64,000 nucleotides of DNA from positions 1-64,000 of the forward strand of contig DFUT01000010.1 in NCBI GenBank assembly GCA_002381125.1, written 5' to 3'. The position numbers and the translations under genes were made by a program. This stretch comes from Bacteroidales bacterium UBA4179 (lineage in GTDB: Bacteria > Bacteroidota > Bacteroidia > Bacteroidales > Dysgonomonadaceae). Positions 1 to 9,683 of this stretch are shown here, piece after piece (position 1 is the first letter of the stretch; every line of letters starts with the position of its first letter). Under the pieces are notes generated by a model that did no database searches, had not been told where the DNA came from, and saw nothing but the letters and a program-made list of their open reading frames with translations.

Positions 1-25
1 GTTGAATTGTTTTTAACAGTGAAAA

Positions 26-59
26 TTTGAACATTAAAATACAAATAACTGTATATTTG
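26..59 (+). promoter_or_regulatory. Bacteroidota-type promoter of the uronate operon
   Basis: TTTG at 26-29 is followed after 22 nt by TATATTTG at 52-59, a match to the Bacteroidota consensus TTTG-N19..23-TAnnTTTG. It lies about 45 nt upstream of the hybrid regulator start codon, so transcription would begin near position 65. It probably serves the regulator and perhaps the whole downstream operon. Confidence 0.6.
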
Positions 60-104
60 TATTATTAACTCATTTATTTTTCTAATTCTTACGAGGTTGC
101 AAAT

Positions 105-3100
105 ATGATAAAAGGGGGAAAAACATATTTTTGGTTACTTTGTCTCTTTCTTGCCATGCAAGTCAATATAGGCAAATCGTTCGCTCAGCCTTCCTGTTAT
201 TTTGAGCATTACGGGGCAGAGGATGGTTTACCGCAACACACGGTAATGGATATATTACAAGATCAGAAAGGCTTTATGTGGTTCAGTACGTGGGATGGAT
301 TATGCAAATTCGACGGATACACTTTTATTACTTACCGTTTATCGCCAACATCTAATCCTGAAGCAAAAAGTAACCGATTGGACTATATTTACGAAGATAA
401 GTACAATAATATCTGGATCCTTTCCTACGATAGCCAAGCTTATCGCTTTAATCCTCAAACTGAATCATTTACAGGTGTTTCTGCTATTGAATATTATAAA
501 AACAAGGCATTTTATGCCTCACAAATCATACCGACAAAAAGCGGGAAAATATGGTTGCTATCCGAAGACAGTGGTTGCATATGTATTACCGATTCAACAT
601 TCAATGCGGAAATATTTAACACCCAAACCCATAATTTAGCCGATAATTTCGTGACAACAATTCATGAAGATGAAAATCGAAATTCATGGATTCTCACAAA
701 GAAGGGATTAATCTTGTTATCTCCCGATCATACTCGACAAATATTTTATTTTCATCCAAAATCCGATACCCCACACAAGAATATTCAACCCTTTTTTGCA
801 GTAATGGAGTTCGAAGATGAAATATGGTTTGGCTCTGATGAAGGAAAAATATGGAAATTCGATCAGGAAAAAGGAACCTTCTCAACATTAGAAACCGGTG
901 TTTCATCCAATATCGTTTCCATAAAAAAAATTTCTTCCGAAAGAATTCTTATTGTTCCGGAAGACTGCGGATTCTTGATCTACAATACTTTCGATGGAAG
1001 TATAGACGAATATAATATTCAGACTCATCTTGAAATAAAATCCAATAAAATTTTGAACACTTACATCGACAAATCGAAAAACATTTGGATGGAAACCGAT
1101 CTGCTGGGTGTCTCAAAATTCAATCCTTATACAAAAAAATACACCCATTTTACTCCTTTTATAGAAAGTACAGAATCCAATGTTTTCCCTCCTAATTTCT
1201 TTATTTTCGAAGATAAGGAAAACCGCCTGTGGGTACACCCACGAGGTGGCGGATTTTCCTTTTACGATAAGGCACAGGATAAACTTATTCCTTTCTATAA
1301 CGAACCTTTTTCATCGGATTGGATGTTTTCAAACATGCTTCATTCAGCATACTCAGACAGACAAGGAAATTTATGGATCGCCACACGTTCGCACGGGTTA
1401 GAAAAAGTAATTTTTTATAACTCCAACTTCAAAACTATTCTTGTGAACAACAATATTCATTCAGCTATAAATAACGATGTGCGTCCAATTTTCCAGGATT
1501 CAGAGAAAAATATCTGGATCGGAACAAAGGACGAAAAAATCCATATCTACGACCAAAACATGCAAAAGAAAGGCATTCTAACCAAAAATGGAATCATAGG
1601 AAATGGCCCCATATTAGCCGGGAGCGCTTATTGTATCATGGAAGATTCGAGAAACAATATCTGGATTGGGACAAAAGGAAAAGGTGTTTACAAACTAATA
1701 AGAACAAAAGACCCAAACAGATTCGAAATTCATCATCTCCAACATGATCCAACCGATAAATTCTCTTTGAGCAACGATAATATTTATTCCATTTTTGAAG
1801 ACAAAAACAATAATATTTGGATTGGAACGTATGGAGGCGGGCTCAATCTGATATTGAAAGGCGATGAAAATTCCAAAATATTAAACTGTAATAACAACCT
1901 GAAAAATTATCCTTCGAAACAAGGCGCACAAGTTAGAATAATATCTGACGACAAATATGGAAATATTTGTGTAGGAACAACCTTTGGTTTAATTATGTTC
2001 GATAAGAATTTTGCCAAACCCGAGGAAATCGATTTTCGTGTTTATTTAAGAAAAAACACCGACAATTCACTTGGAGCAAACGATATTTTCGATATTTGTA
2101 CCACAAAATCGGGTAATACCTATATTGGGACTTTTGGGGGAGGAATAAGCAAAATAGAACAAACCGATCAAAACGGATTTCCTGTAACCTTCAAATCTTT
2201 CGACGTAGCAAATGGATTACCATCAAACATTATACTATCGATCATGGAAGACGAAGACGGTAACCTTTGGATTGCTACAGAAGAAAGTCTTACCAAATTT
2301 AATCCTCAAAAAGAAACTTTTGAAAATTTCAGCGAAATAAAACGCTTAATGAAAAAACAAAGTTTCTCGGAAAATTCACGATGTCGCATTTATAATGGTA
2401 GCATGATTTTTGGTTTTTCGCATGGTATTGTCATTTTTAATCCCAAAGAAATTACAAACAATACGTTTAAACCTTACCTTGCCTTGGTTCAGTTGAAAAT
2501 TTTCAATCAAGAAATTCCTATTTCAACAAAAGGACCGCTTAAAAAAAATCTCAATTATGTCGATAAATTAGTACTTAAACATAATCAAAATTTTTTCAGC
2601 ATTGAATTCGCTGCATTGGATTATGTCGATCCCAAAAATATTCTCTATGCTTATAAATTGGACGAATTCGACAAGGAGTGGATATATACGGGCAACAACC
2701 GAATAGCAAATTACACCAATCTCTCGAAAGGAAAATATACTTTTCGCATTAAATCAACAAACAGTGATGGTGTTTGGATAGATAACGAACGAACATTGGC
2801 CATAGAGGTATTGCCTCCGTTTTGGGATACAGCATGGGCTCATCTTATCTATGTAATTTTATCTATTATACTAATATATGCCGTATTCAAAATACTGCAT
2901 ACGTTTTACGAGATGCGTAATAAAATCATTTTGGAACAAAAAGAATCCGAAATTAAAACTACTTTTTTTACCAACATTTCTCACGAAATAAGAACTCCTC
3001 TTACCATGATTGTTTCTCCTATCGAAAATATCTTATACGACAATGACACTCCTGAACCTATAAAAAAACAATTAACGCTCGTATCAAAAAACACCAAAAG

Positions 3101-4529
3101 ACTGTTGAATATGGTAAATCAAATACTTGATTTTCAAAAAATTCAACAATCATCATCGCTCGCAGTAACAAAAATTGAAATCGGACCTTTCGTTGAAAAT
3201 ATTTACAACAGCTACATAAAAAATGCCGAAATCCAATATATAGATTATACTTTTGAGAATAAAACAAAAGATGAAATCATTTGGGCAGACCCGGAAGCAT
3301 TGGAAAAAATTCTTGTAAATCTACTCTCTAATGCTTTTAAATATACTCCGAAAGGCGAATCCATTCGTTTGTCTGTTTTCGAGCAAAATGACAAACTTGC
3401 CATTCAGGTTGCCGATACCGGTTTAGGGATTAATAAAGAAAAACAAAGCCGGCTGTTCAAACGATTCGAATCGTTTAATGAAGATAAAAGCAAACCTAGC
3501 ACCGGCATTGGACTTTCCATTGTAAAAGATCTGGCAGATAAACATCGTGCCGATATTCAGGTTGAAAGCGAAACGGGTAAGGGTACGACTTTTACGGTGC
3601 TGTTTAAAAAAGGTATTTCGCATTACGATTCAAACGTTCTGATAAAAGACTCAACAGAAACAGAAATAAAAAATAAACCTATACTTTTAGATGAAAACAT
3701 AAACAAAGAAGAACCCATAAACGAAAAAACGAACGAAAAACCCTGCATCTTGATTGTTGAAGACGATGAAGATTTAAGACAATTCATAAAATCCATCTTG
3801 GAAAAAGATTATGACGTACATGAAGCTTCTAACGGAAAAGAAGGCATGGAAAAAGCGTTGGATCTTATACCCGATTTTATCATCAGCGACATCATGATGC
3901 CTGAAGTAGATGGTATCAAATTTCTTGAAAACGTTCGCAAAAACATTCAAACAAGCCATATTTTATTTTTACTGTTGACGGCAAAAACTACACTCGACAG
4001 CAAACTCGAAGGATTTGAACATGGAGCCGATGAGTACATAACCAAACCATTCAGCGTCTCTTATTTTCAGACAAGAATAAAAAATTTATTGAAAAGACGA
4101 GATGAACTACAAAAATATTACCGTAATAAAGATAATTTTGAATCCGAAATCGATGAAACCTCATCCTTACATTATTTAATAAATAAACAAGATGCCGATT
4201 TTCTTAAATCGGTAGATACTTTCATACAAAGCCATCTGGATGATAATAATTTTACAGTAGAAGATCTCGCAAGAGAAATGGGAATGAGCCGAACTGTGTT
4301 TTTTAAAAAAATGAAAGGGCTAACCGGTTTATCTCCTATTGAATACATTCGCGAAATAAGAATGCATGAGGCAGCCAAATTACTAAAAACAGGAAAATAT
4401 AATGTCAAAGATGTTTCTTACATAGTAGGAATTTCCGACACTAAATATTTCACAAAATGCTTCAAGAAAAAATACAATACTACTCCCAGTGAATTTAAGA
4501 AGAAACACATAAACAGGACAATCGATTAA
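105..4529 (+). CDS. Hybrid two-component system sensor/regulator (HTCS)
   Basis: Single-polypeptide two-component system of 1474 residues, the family that controls polysaccharide and sugar-acid loci in Bacteroidota. A signal peptide (residues 1-28) precedes a periplasmic sensor of two beta-propellers, seen as recurring WIGT or WIAT repeats, and a Y_Y_Y domain near residues 820-895. A membrane segment lies near 912-935. The kinase H-box (NISHEIRTPL) has the phospho-acceptor His near residue 960, followed by N-box (NLLSNAFKYT) and G-boxes (ADTGLG, GIGLS). The receiver has Asp near 1262 (SDIMMPEVDG) and Lys near 1314 (TKPF). A C-terminal AraC-type HTH ends the protein. All catalytic residues are present. 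Only 2 nt separate it from the DUF4861 gene, so it is co-transcribed with the uronate genes. A uronate-containing oligosaccharide ligand is inferred from context only. Confidence 0.95.
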   Translation: MIKGGKTYFWLLCLFLAMQVNIGKSFAQPSCYFEHYGAEDGLPQHTVMDILQDQKGFMWFSTWDGLCKFDGYTFITYRLSPTSNPEAKSNRLDYIYEDKYNNIWILSYDSQAYRFNPQTESFTGVSAIEYYKNKAFYASQIIPTKSGKIWLLSEDSGCICITDSTFNAEIFNTQTHNLADNFVTTIHEDENRNSWILTKKGLILLSPDHTRQIFYFHPKSDTPHKNIQPFFAVMEFEDEIWFGSDEGKIWKFDQEKGTFSTLETGVSSNIVSIKKISSERILIVPEDCGFLIYNTFDGSIDEYNIQTHLEIKSNKILNTYIDKSKNIWMETDLLGVSKFNPYTKKYTHFTPFIESTESNVFPPNFFIFEDKENRLWVHPRGGGFSFYDKAQDKLIPFYNEPFSSDWMFSNMLHSAYSDRQGNLWIATRSHGLEKVIFYNSNFKTILVNNNIHSAINNDVRPIFQDSEKNIWIGTKDEKIHIYDQNMQKKGILTKNGIIGNGPILAGSAYCIMEDSRNNIWIGTKGKGVYKLIRTKDPNRFEIHHLQHDPTDKFSLSNDNIYSIFEDKNNNIWIGTYGGGLNLILKGDENSKILNCNNNLKNYPSKQGAQVRIISDDKYGNICVGTTFGLIMFDKNFAKPEEIDFRVYLRKNTDNSLGANDIFDICTTKSGNTYIGTFGGGISKIEQTDQNGFPVTFKSFDVANGLPSNIILSIMEDEDGNLWIATEESLTKFNPQKETFENFSEIKRLMKKQSFSENSRCRIYNGSMIFGFSHGIVIFNPKEITNNTFKPYLALVQLKIFNQEIPISTKGPLKKNLNYVDKLVLKHNQNFFSIEFAALDYVDPKNILYAYKLDEFDKEWIYTGNNRIANYTNLSKGKYTFRIKSTNSDGVWIDNERTLAIEVLPPFWDTAWAHLIYVILSIILIYAVFKILHTFYEMRNKIILEQKESEIKTTFFTNISHEIRTPLTMIVSPIENILYDNDTPEPIKKQLTLVSKNTKRLLNMVNQILDFQKIQQSSSLAVTKIEIGPFVENIYNSYIKNAEIQYIDYTFENKTKDEIIWADPEALEKILVNLLSNAFKYTPKGESIRLSVFEQNDKLAIQVADTGLGINKEKQSRLFKRFESFNEDKSKPSTGIGLSIVKDLADKHRADIQVESETGKGTTFTVLFKKGISHYDSNVLIKDSTETEIKNKPILLDENINKEEPINEKTNEKPCILIVEDDEDLRQFIKSILEKDYDVHEASNGKEGMEKALDLIPDFIISDIMMPEVDGIKFLENVRKNIQTSHILFLLLTAKTTLDSKLEGFEHGADEYITKPFSVSYFQTRIKNLLKRRDELQKYYRNKDNFESEIDETSSLHYLINKQDADFLKSVDTFIQSHLDDNNFTVEDLAREMGMSRTVFFKKMKGLTGLSPIEYIREIRMHEAAKLLKTGKYNVKDVSYIVGISDTKYFTKCFKKKYNTTPSEFKKKHINRTID

Positions 4530-4531
4530 TT

Positions 4532-5734
4532 ATGAAAACAAGACTGATTTTTCTTTTAATTTCCATCTATTGGGGTCAAGAGATTTATTCTCAACATATA
4601 ATGGTTAAGAACTTATCGCCTCACCCCCAAAAAGATTACATAGTAGAGATTCCGATAGAAAAATTATCGCTATCTTTGGCTAATTACATTATTGTGACAG
4701 AAAAAGGCGAAGAACTGCCAATTGAAGTCGTTTCTGATTTGAAAGGCAATCAAAAAGCGATTTTCCCGATCGCTCAATTACCTGCAAATGCAACCGAAGA
4801 GTTTTCCATAAAAAAAGGTTTTGCTCACAACTATCCAAAACGCACATACGCTGAATTGGCTCATAAAATAGGCGGAAAATTTGTAAATAACAAATACGAA
4901 GGAGATTTTTCGTGGGTTAAGCCCAATTATCTTCGGGTTCCCGACGGATTTACCGATCATGCCTATTTTGTTAAATATGAAGGACCCGGTTGGGAAAGCG
5001 ATAAGGTTGGATTCCGTTTTTATTTGGATTGGCGCAATGCAATAGATATTTTCGGGAAAAAAACGCCGCACATCGTATTGCCTTTTGTGGGAGTAGACGG
5101 TTACGACAATTATCATAAAATGGCTGTTTGGGGAATGGATAATATGAAAGTTGGTGAATCACTCGGTATAGGATCCATTGCTATATGGAATGGGAACAAA
5201 GCGGTAAGAGTAGAAGACAGAGATAGTGTAATCTGCTTCATTCCTGCCGATGGAAAAATTCGTTCTCAGGTAATGACTAGTTATTATGGCTGGAATGCAA
5301 ATGGAACAAAATGCAACCTGCAATCGCTGATAACTATCGATGCGGGAAGTAGAGCTTCGCACATGGAGCTAAAAATAGATAAAAATATAGAGAATATTGC
5401 CACCGGAATAAGGAAGGATAAGAATGCCGAACTAATCATTCCCGAAAATTCAAACGGTGAATGGACATATATAGCTACATTTGGCAAACAAAGTCTGAAC
5501 AACGACATGATGGGATTAGCCATTTTCTACAAAGAAAAGCAACTCGAAAAAATAACGGAAGACAATCTCAATCATGTGATCATACTCAAACCTGAAAACG
5601 GCTATGTCGAATATTATTTCATGACAACTTGGGAACTCGATTGGGAACCGGTAAAAGACAAAGCAACATTTGACAAATGTATCAACGAAGTATTATACAG
5701 ATTAAACCATCCGGTTTCAATTACAATAAACTAA
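4532..5734 (+). CDS. Secreted DUF4861 family protein
   Basis: A 400-residue protein with a signal peptide (about residues 1-21, ending SQ) and no further membrane segment, so periplasmic or outer-membrane associated. The sequence resembles the DUF4861 family of Bacteroidota, typically found in pectin and uronate utilisation loci. Features include the aromatic block DFSWVKPNYLRVPDG and the C-terminal YFMTTWELDW. The function of the family is not established to my knowledge. It starts 2 nt after the hybrid regulator and is followed after 31 nt by uxaC, so it belongs to the uronate operon. It may act on, or bind, uronate-containing oligosaccharides, which is inference from the neighbourhood. Confidence 0.75.
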   Translation: MKTRLIFLLISIYWGQEIYSQHIMVKNLSPHPQKDYIVEIPIEKLSLSLANYIIVTEKGEELPIEVVSDLKGNQKAIFPIAQLPANATEEFSIKKGFAHNYPKRTYAELAHKIGGKFVNNKYEGDFSWVKPNYLRVPDGFTDHAYFVKYEGPGWESDKVGFRFYLDWRNAIDIFGKKTPHIVLPFVGVDGYDNYHKMAVWGMDNMKVGESLGIGSIAIWNGNKAVRVEDRDSVICFIPADGKIRSQVMTSYYGWNANGTKCNLQSLITIDAGSRASHMELKIDKNIENIATGIRKDKNAELIIPENSNGEWTYIATFGKQSLNNDMMGLAIFYKEKQLEKITEDNLNHVIILKPENGYVEYYFMTTWELDWEPVKDKATFDKCINEVLYRLNHPVSITIN

Positions 5735-5765
5735 AAAACTGTTTGATTTCTAAAAATATATAGCT

Positions 5766-7175
5766 ATGAAAAAAAGTTTTATTCACGAAGATTTCTTACT
5801 TCAAACCGACGCAGCGAAAGAACTGTATCACAAACATGCCGCAAAAATGCCTATCATCGATTACCATTGCCATTTGAATCCGGCATATATTGCAGACGAC
5901 CATCAATTTGACAATTTGGGGCAAATATGGCTTGAGGGCGATCACTATAAATGGCGCGCCATGCGGACCAATGGTGTTGATGAACGATATTGCACGGGTA
6001 AAGATACATCGGATTGGGAAAAATTTGAAAAGTGGGCAGAAACAGTACCCTACACTATGCGAAATCCGTTATATCATTGGACACATCTCGAACTGAAAAC
6101 GGCGTTTGGAGTAGAAGATATTCTGAGTCCGAAAACGGCTAAAAAAATTTATGACATTTGCACCGAAAAACTACGTACCCCTGAATTTTCTGCTCGCGGA
6201 CTATTGAAAAAATTCAATGTGGAAACCGTTTGCACAACAGACGATCCGGTGGATAGCCTCGAACATCACTTTGCTTTGAAAAAAGAAGGTTTCGAAATAA
6301 AAGTACTGCCTGCATGGCGTCCCGACAAAGCAATGGCGGTTGAAAATCCCACAAAATACCGCGCTTATGTGGAAAAACTCTCGAAAGTTTCCGGAGTAAC
6401 CATCAGCAAATTTTCCGACCTAATTGAAGCATTACGCAAACGCCACGATTTTTTTGCAAGCGCAGGTTGTAAATTATCCGATCACGGGATAGAAGAATTC
6501 TACGCCGAACCCTATACACAAGCAGAAATCGACTCTATATTCAACAAGGTATATGGAGGGAAAGAACTATCTCAAGAAGAAATCCTGAAATTCAAATCAG
6601 CCATGCTTTACGAAGGTGCCGTTATGGATTGGGAAAAAGGATGGACACAACAGTTTCACTATGGCGCTATCCGCGACAACAATACCCGAATGTTTAGGAA
6701 GTTGGGACCCGACACCGGATTCGATTCCATCGGCGATTTCACGGTGGCAAAAAACATGAGTCGTTTTCTTGACCGATTAGACGTAGACAACAAACTGGCC
6801 AAAACCATCATTTATAATATCAATCCAAGAGATAACGATCTGGTAGCAACAATGATAGGCAACTTCCAAGATGGTTCTGTTCCCGGTAAAATCCAATTCG
6901 GTGCCGCATGGTGGTTTCTCGATCAGAAAACAGGAATAGAAGCACAATTGACCTCACTTTCCAATATGGGACTGTTGAGCCGTTTTGTGGGCATGCTTAC
7001 CGACTCTCGCAGTTTTCTCTCTTATCCGCGTCACGAATATTTTCGTCGAATCTTATGTAACCTTCTCGGCAACGATGTGGAAAACGGCCTGCTCCCGGCA
7101 TCCGAAATGGAATTCTTGGGAGAGATGGTCGAAAACATTTCGTATTACAATGCGAAAAACTATTTCAATTTTTAA
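5766..7175 (+). CDS. uxaC: Uronate (glucuronate/galacturonate) isomerase
   Basis: UxaC, 469 residues, matching the family length. It isomerises D-glucuronate to D-fructuronate and D-galacturonate to D-tagaturonate in the cytoplasm, the first step of hexuronate catabolism. The amidohydrolase-like metal motif HxH is present in IIDYHCHLNP near residue 33, followed by the family block LEGDHYKWRAMRTNGV. The C-terminal block MLTDSRSFLSYPRHEYFRR is typical. No signal peptide. The next gene, 29 nt downstream, encodes UxaE, which accepts the tagaturonate product. Confidence 0.97.
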   Translation: MKKSFIHEDFLLQTDAAKELYHKHAAKMPIIDYHCHLNPAYIADDHQFDNLGQIWLEGDHYKWRAMRTNGVDERYCTGKDTSDWEKFEKWAETVPYTMRNPLYHWTHLELKTAFGVEDILSPKTAKKIYDICTEKLRTPEFSARGLLKKFNVETVCTTDDPVDSLEHHFALKKEGFEIKVLPAWRPDKAMAVENPTKYRAYVEKLSKVSGVTISKFSDLIEALRKRHDFFASAGCKLSDHGIEEFYAEPYTQAEIDSIFNKVYGGKELSQEEILKFKSAMLYEGAVMDWEKGWTQQFHYGAIRDNNTRMFRKLGPDTGFDSIGDFTVAKNMSRFLDRLDVDNKLAKTIIYNINPRDNDLVATMIGNFQDGSVPGKIQFGAAWWFLDQKTGIEAQLTSLSNMGLLSRFVGMLTDSRSFLSYPRHEYFRRILCNLLGNDVENGLLPASEMEFLGEMVENISYYNAKNYFNF

Positions 7176-7204
7176 AATTATTAACTCACTAAAATACATT
7201 TATT

Positions 7205-8455
7205 ATGATGAAATTAGGAAAATACAGCTTTGGCGTAGGTGACCGATTCTCGCACCAAGGCAAAGCCCAATTGAGAGCATTAATGAGGGCAAACAAGGCC
7301 GGATTGGAAATTATACCGGTATGGAATAAATCGAACCGTGAACACATGTATGTAAAATCCCATCCGGCTGATGTGAGAAAAGAGGCCGATGAAGCCGTAA
7401 AAGCATTGAATTACAAGGGTCCCTACTTTGTAGATGCGGATCACATCAATTTGGACACCGTTGCTCCTTTTGTTGAAGTTTCCGACTTTTTCACCCTTGA
7501 TGTGGCTGCATCAATAGGAAAGAAAAGCGAAAAAGAAGAAGTAGAAACTTTTATTTCCTCCTGCGAAAAATATATGGGACAATTGCACGTTCCCGGTATC
7601 GTAGAACCATTGGAAATTACCCATCAACTTTTGGAGGAAATAGCAAATAAATTTTTGGCGGCAACGCAACAAGCATCCGAAATATATACTTATCTGAAAA
7701 AAGAAAAAGGAGAAGGGAATTTTATCACCGAAGTATCTATGGACGAAGTGGAAACACCTCAAACACCGGTAGAAATGCTGTTTATCTTGAAAATGCTGGC
7801 CGATAAAAGTGTTCCCGTCCAAACGATCGCTCCCAAATTTACAGGAAGATTCAACAAAGGAGTCGATTATGTAGGTGATCTCGATCAGTTTGCAAAAGAA
7901 TTTGAAGAAGATGTTCTTGTTATCGATTTTGCGGTAAAAGAATTCGGTCTCCCTGAAGAACTAAAACTCAGCGTACATTCCGGAAGCGATAAATTCTCCA
8001 TTTATCCGATCATGGCAAAAATCATTAATAAATATGACAAAGGCCTGCATCTGAAAACGGCCGGAACAACCTGGCTCGAAGAAGTGATAGGTTTATCGAT
8101 TTCAGGAAACGATGGACTGGATGTTGCAAAAAAAATATATGCAAGCGCTTATGATAAAAGGGAGAAATTGTGTGCACCTTATGCTGATGTGATTGATATC
8201 GATCCAAACAAATTACCTTCTGTAAATGAAGTAAACGGTTGGTCAGGAGAAAAATTTGCCAATACGCTACGCCATATCCCGGATCATCCTGACTACAATC
8301 CCAACTTCCGCCAGTTAATCCATGTAGCTTACCCGGTGGCCGCAGAAATGGGGAGAGAATTTACCGATTTACTCAAGAAATATGCCGATATCATAGGCAC
8401 TTGTGTAGAAGAAAACATTTATGACAGGCATATAAAAAGATTATTCAATCTATAA
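7205..8455 (+). CDS. uxaE: Tagaturonate epimerase family protein
   Basis: A 416-residue protein that I assign to the UxaE family, described in Thermotoga as interconverting D-tagaturonate and D-fructuronate. Landmarks are KYSFGVGDRFSHQGKAQLRA at the N-terminus, PIWNKSNREH-like sequence near residue 38, SVHSGSDKFSIYP near residue 258 and HLKTAGTTWLEE near 281, the last two supplying His, Asp and Lys likely to form the active site. Together with UxaC it would channel galacturonate into the fructuronate branch. UxuB and UxuA, needed to reach 2-keto-3-deoxygluconate, are not in the window. The gene ends just before a strong hairpin terminator. A start at the second Met (7208) is equally possible. 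Confidence 0.85.
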   Translation: MMKLGKYSFGVGDRFSHQGKAQLRALMRANKAGLEIIPVWNKSNREHMYVKSHPADVRKEADEAVKALNYKGPYFVDADHINLDTVAPFVEVSDFFTLDVAASIGKKSEKEEVETFISSCEKYMGQLHVPGIVEPLEITHQLLEEIANKFLAATQQASEIYTYLKKEKGEGNFITEVSMDEVETPQTPVEMLFILKMLADKSVPVQTIAPKFTGRFNKGVDYVGDLDQFAKEFEEDVLVIDFAVKEFGLPEELKLSVHSGSDKFSIYPIMAKIINKYDKGLHLKTAGTTWLEEVIGLSISGNDGLDVAKKIYASAYDKREKLCAPYADVIDIDPNKLPSVNEVNGWSGEKFANTLRHIPDHPDYNPNFRQLIHVAYPVAAEMGREFTDLLKKYADIIGTCVEENIYDRHIKRLFNL

Positions 8456-8479
8456 AAAGATTTTATTCTTTCTCACGCG

Positions 8480-8512
8480 AAAAGCCTGTTCCAAAGCGAA
8501 TAGGCTTTTTTA
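8480..8512. terminator. Bidirectional terminator, uxaE / membrane-NUDIX gene
   Basis: AAAAGCCTGTTC (8480-8491) pairs with GAATAGGCTTTT (8498-8509), with one G-T pair, a six-base loop and flanking A and T runs on both strands. It ends the uronate operon on the plus strand and touches the stop codon of the convergent minus-strand gene. Confidence 0.85.
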
Positions 8513-9622
8513 TTCTCCTTTGTCATTTAAAGAATTCGATTTTTCCTTTAAATGACGAACCATAAGAATCGTATTTTTCAAGTATTCGTATTCCAATTCG
8601 AAACATTCCGAAAAAAGGTTATTCCCAAGATTATCTTCTATCTGCGCTTCCGTCCATAACTTCCCTCCCTCAAGATGCATACCATTGAACAACTCCTCTT
8701 CTTCAATGTCGGACACGTACAAAAAGATCAACCGCTTGGTGTTTTCATTTTCGAAAACATATTTCAATAAAAACCGAACGGGAATATTTTCGTTTTGGCA
8801 TTCCTCTCGAATAATGTTTCGTGCTACTTCGTCGGGATTTAAATTGTTAAAATCGATAAATCGCTCAAAAGGGTAATCCAACTTGCCGGGATCCAACAAA
8901 CAAGCCTCGTCTCGATTTTTAAGATAAAACTTTCCTTTATATATAAATGCAATCCTTACTACGGGATGCATGAGTTTATTTTTTAATTCTTTGGAAACGG
9001 ACTTGGCTATTTTCCCCTTCACATTGCCATGCTCATTCACAACAGGCAGCCATTCTTCCTTTTTGAGTTGCCTGTCAAGCAGGTGCAAACGCATTATTTC
9101 CATCACAATGATGGTAATCAAAATAATTTGAAAAATGGTAATTACGGCCAACCTATTGAGAAAAGGAGCATCAGAAGTAGAAAATATAAAAAAAGCAAGT
9201 ACCAGCAACAAATGAATGGAGAGCCCATATTGTGTTTGAAAAGCCACCCTAAACGATTCACTCAAATAATTCTTAACCAGCGAATTGGCATTTTTTGCGA
9301 GACGAAAAATGATTTTCGACCGTGAAAGACGGGAGACAATCAACGACAGAACAAAAATAATTTCGATCAGAACAAATGTCCCGAATTCGTCAATTCGAGG
9401 CGCAATAAAAAAAGACAATAAAAATGAGATGACAAACGTGATAAGCGAAAGGTCATAAATCAATCTGCTCTGCTTTTTAACAACAAGAGAAGCCACCGCA
9501 GACAACGCTGCGGCAATAAGCAAAGCCAACCTTAGATCCACTCTTCCGATAAGAAAAGAAAAAACGAGAAAAGGAATAAGACCAAAGGCAGGGTTTTTTA
9601 ACAACTTTCGTATAACATCCAT
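8510..9622 (-). CDS. Multi-pass membrane protein with C-terminal degenerate NUDIX domain
   Basis: The first half holds about five hydrophobic segments. A soluble C-terminal part begins with EEWLPVVNEHGNVKGKIAKS and continues with HPVVRIAFIYKGKFYL, a pattern typical of NUDIX hydrolases. The NUDIX box is degenerate: a helix-like ARNIIREECQNENI is present, but the glycines and one of the paired glutamates expected from GX5EX7REUXEEXGU are missing, so hydrolase activity is doubtful. The chosen start is ATG at 9622. A longer in-frame version begins with TTG at 9727 inside lipA and is less likely. It lies 61 nt downstream of lipA on the same strand, so co-transcription is plausible. Substrate and role are unknown. 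Confidence 0.7.
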   Translation of the reverse strand: MDVIRKLLKNPAFGLIPFLVFSFLIGRVDLRLALLIAAALSAVASLVVKKQSRLIYDLSLITFVISFLLSFFIAPRIDEFGTFVLIEIIFVLSLIVSRLSRSKIIFRLAKNANSLVKNYLSESFRVAFQTQYGLSIHLLLVLAFFIFSTSDAPFLNRLAVITIFQIILITIIVMEIMRLHLLDRQLKKEEWLPVVNEHGNVKGKIAKSVSKELKNKLMHPVVRIAFIYKGKFYLKNRDEACLLDPGKLDYPFERFIDFNNLNPDEVARNIIREECQNENIPVRFLLKYVFENENTKRLIFLYVSDIEEEELFNGMHLEGGKLWTEAQIEDNLGNNLFSECFELEYEYLKNTILMVRHLKEKSNSLNDKGE

Positions 9623-9683
9623 ATTCACACAAAAGACAATCGATAGTCTCGCTATAATAACAACTGCCAACCGCTTTTGTTCC

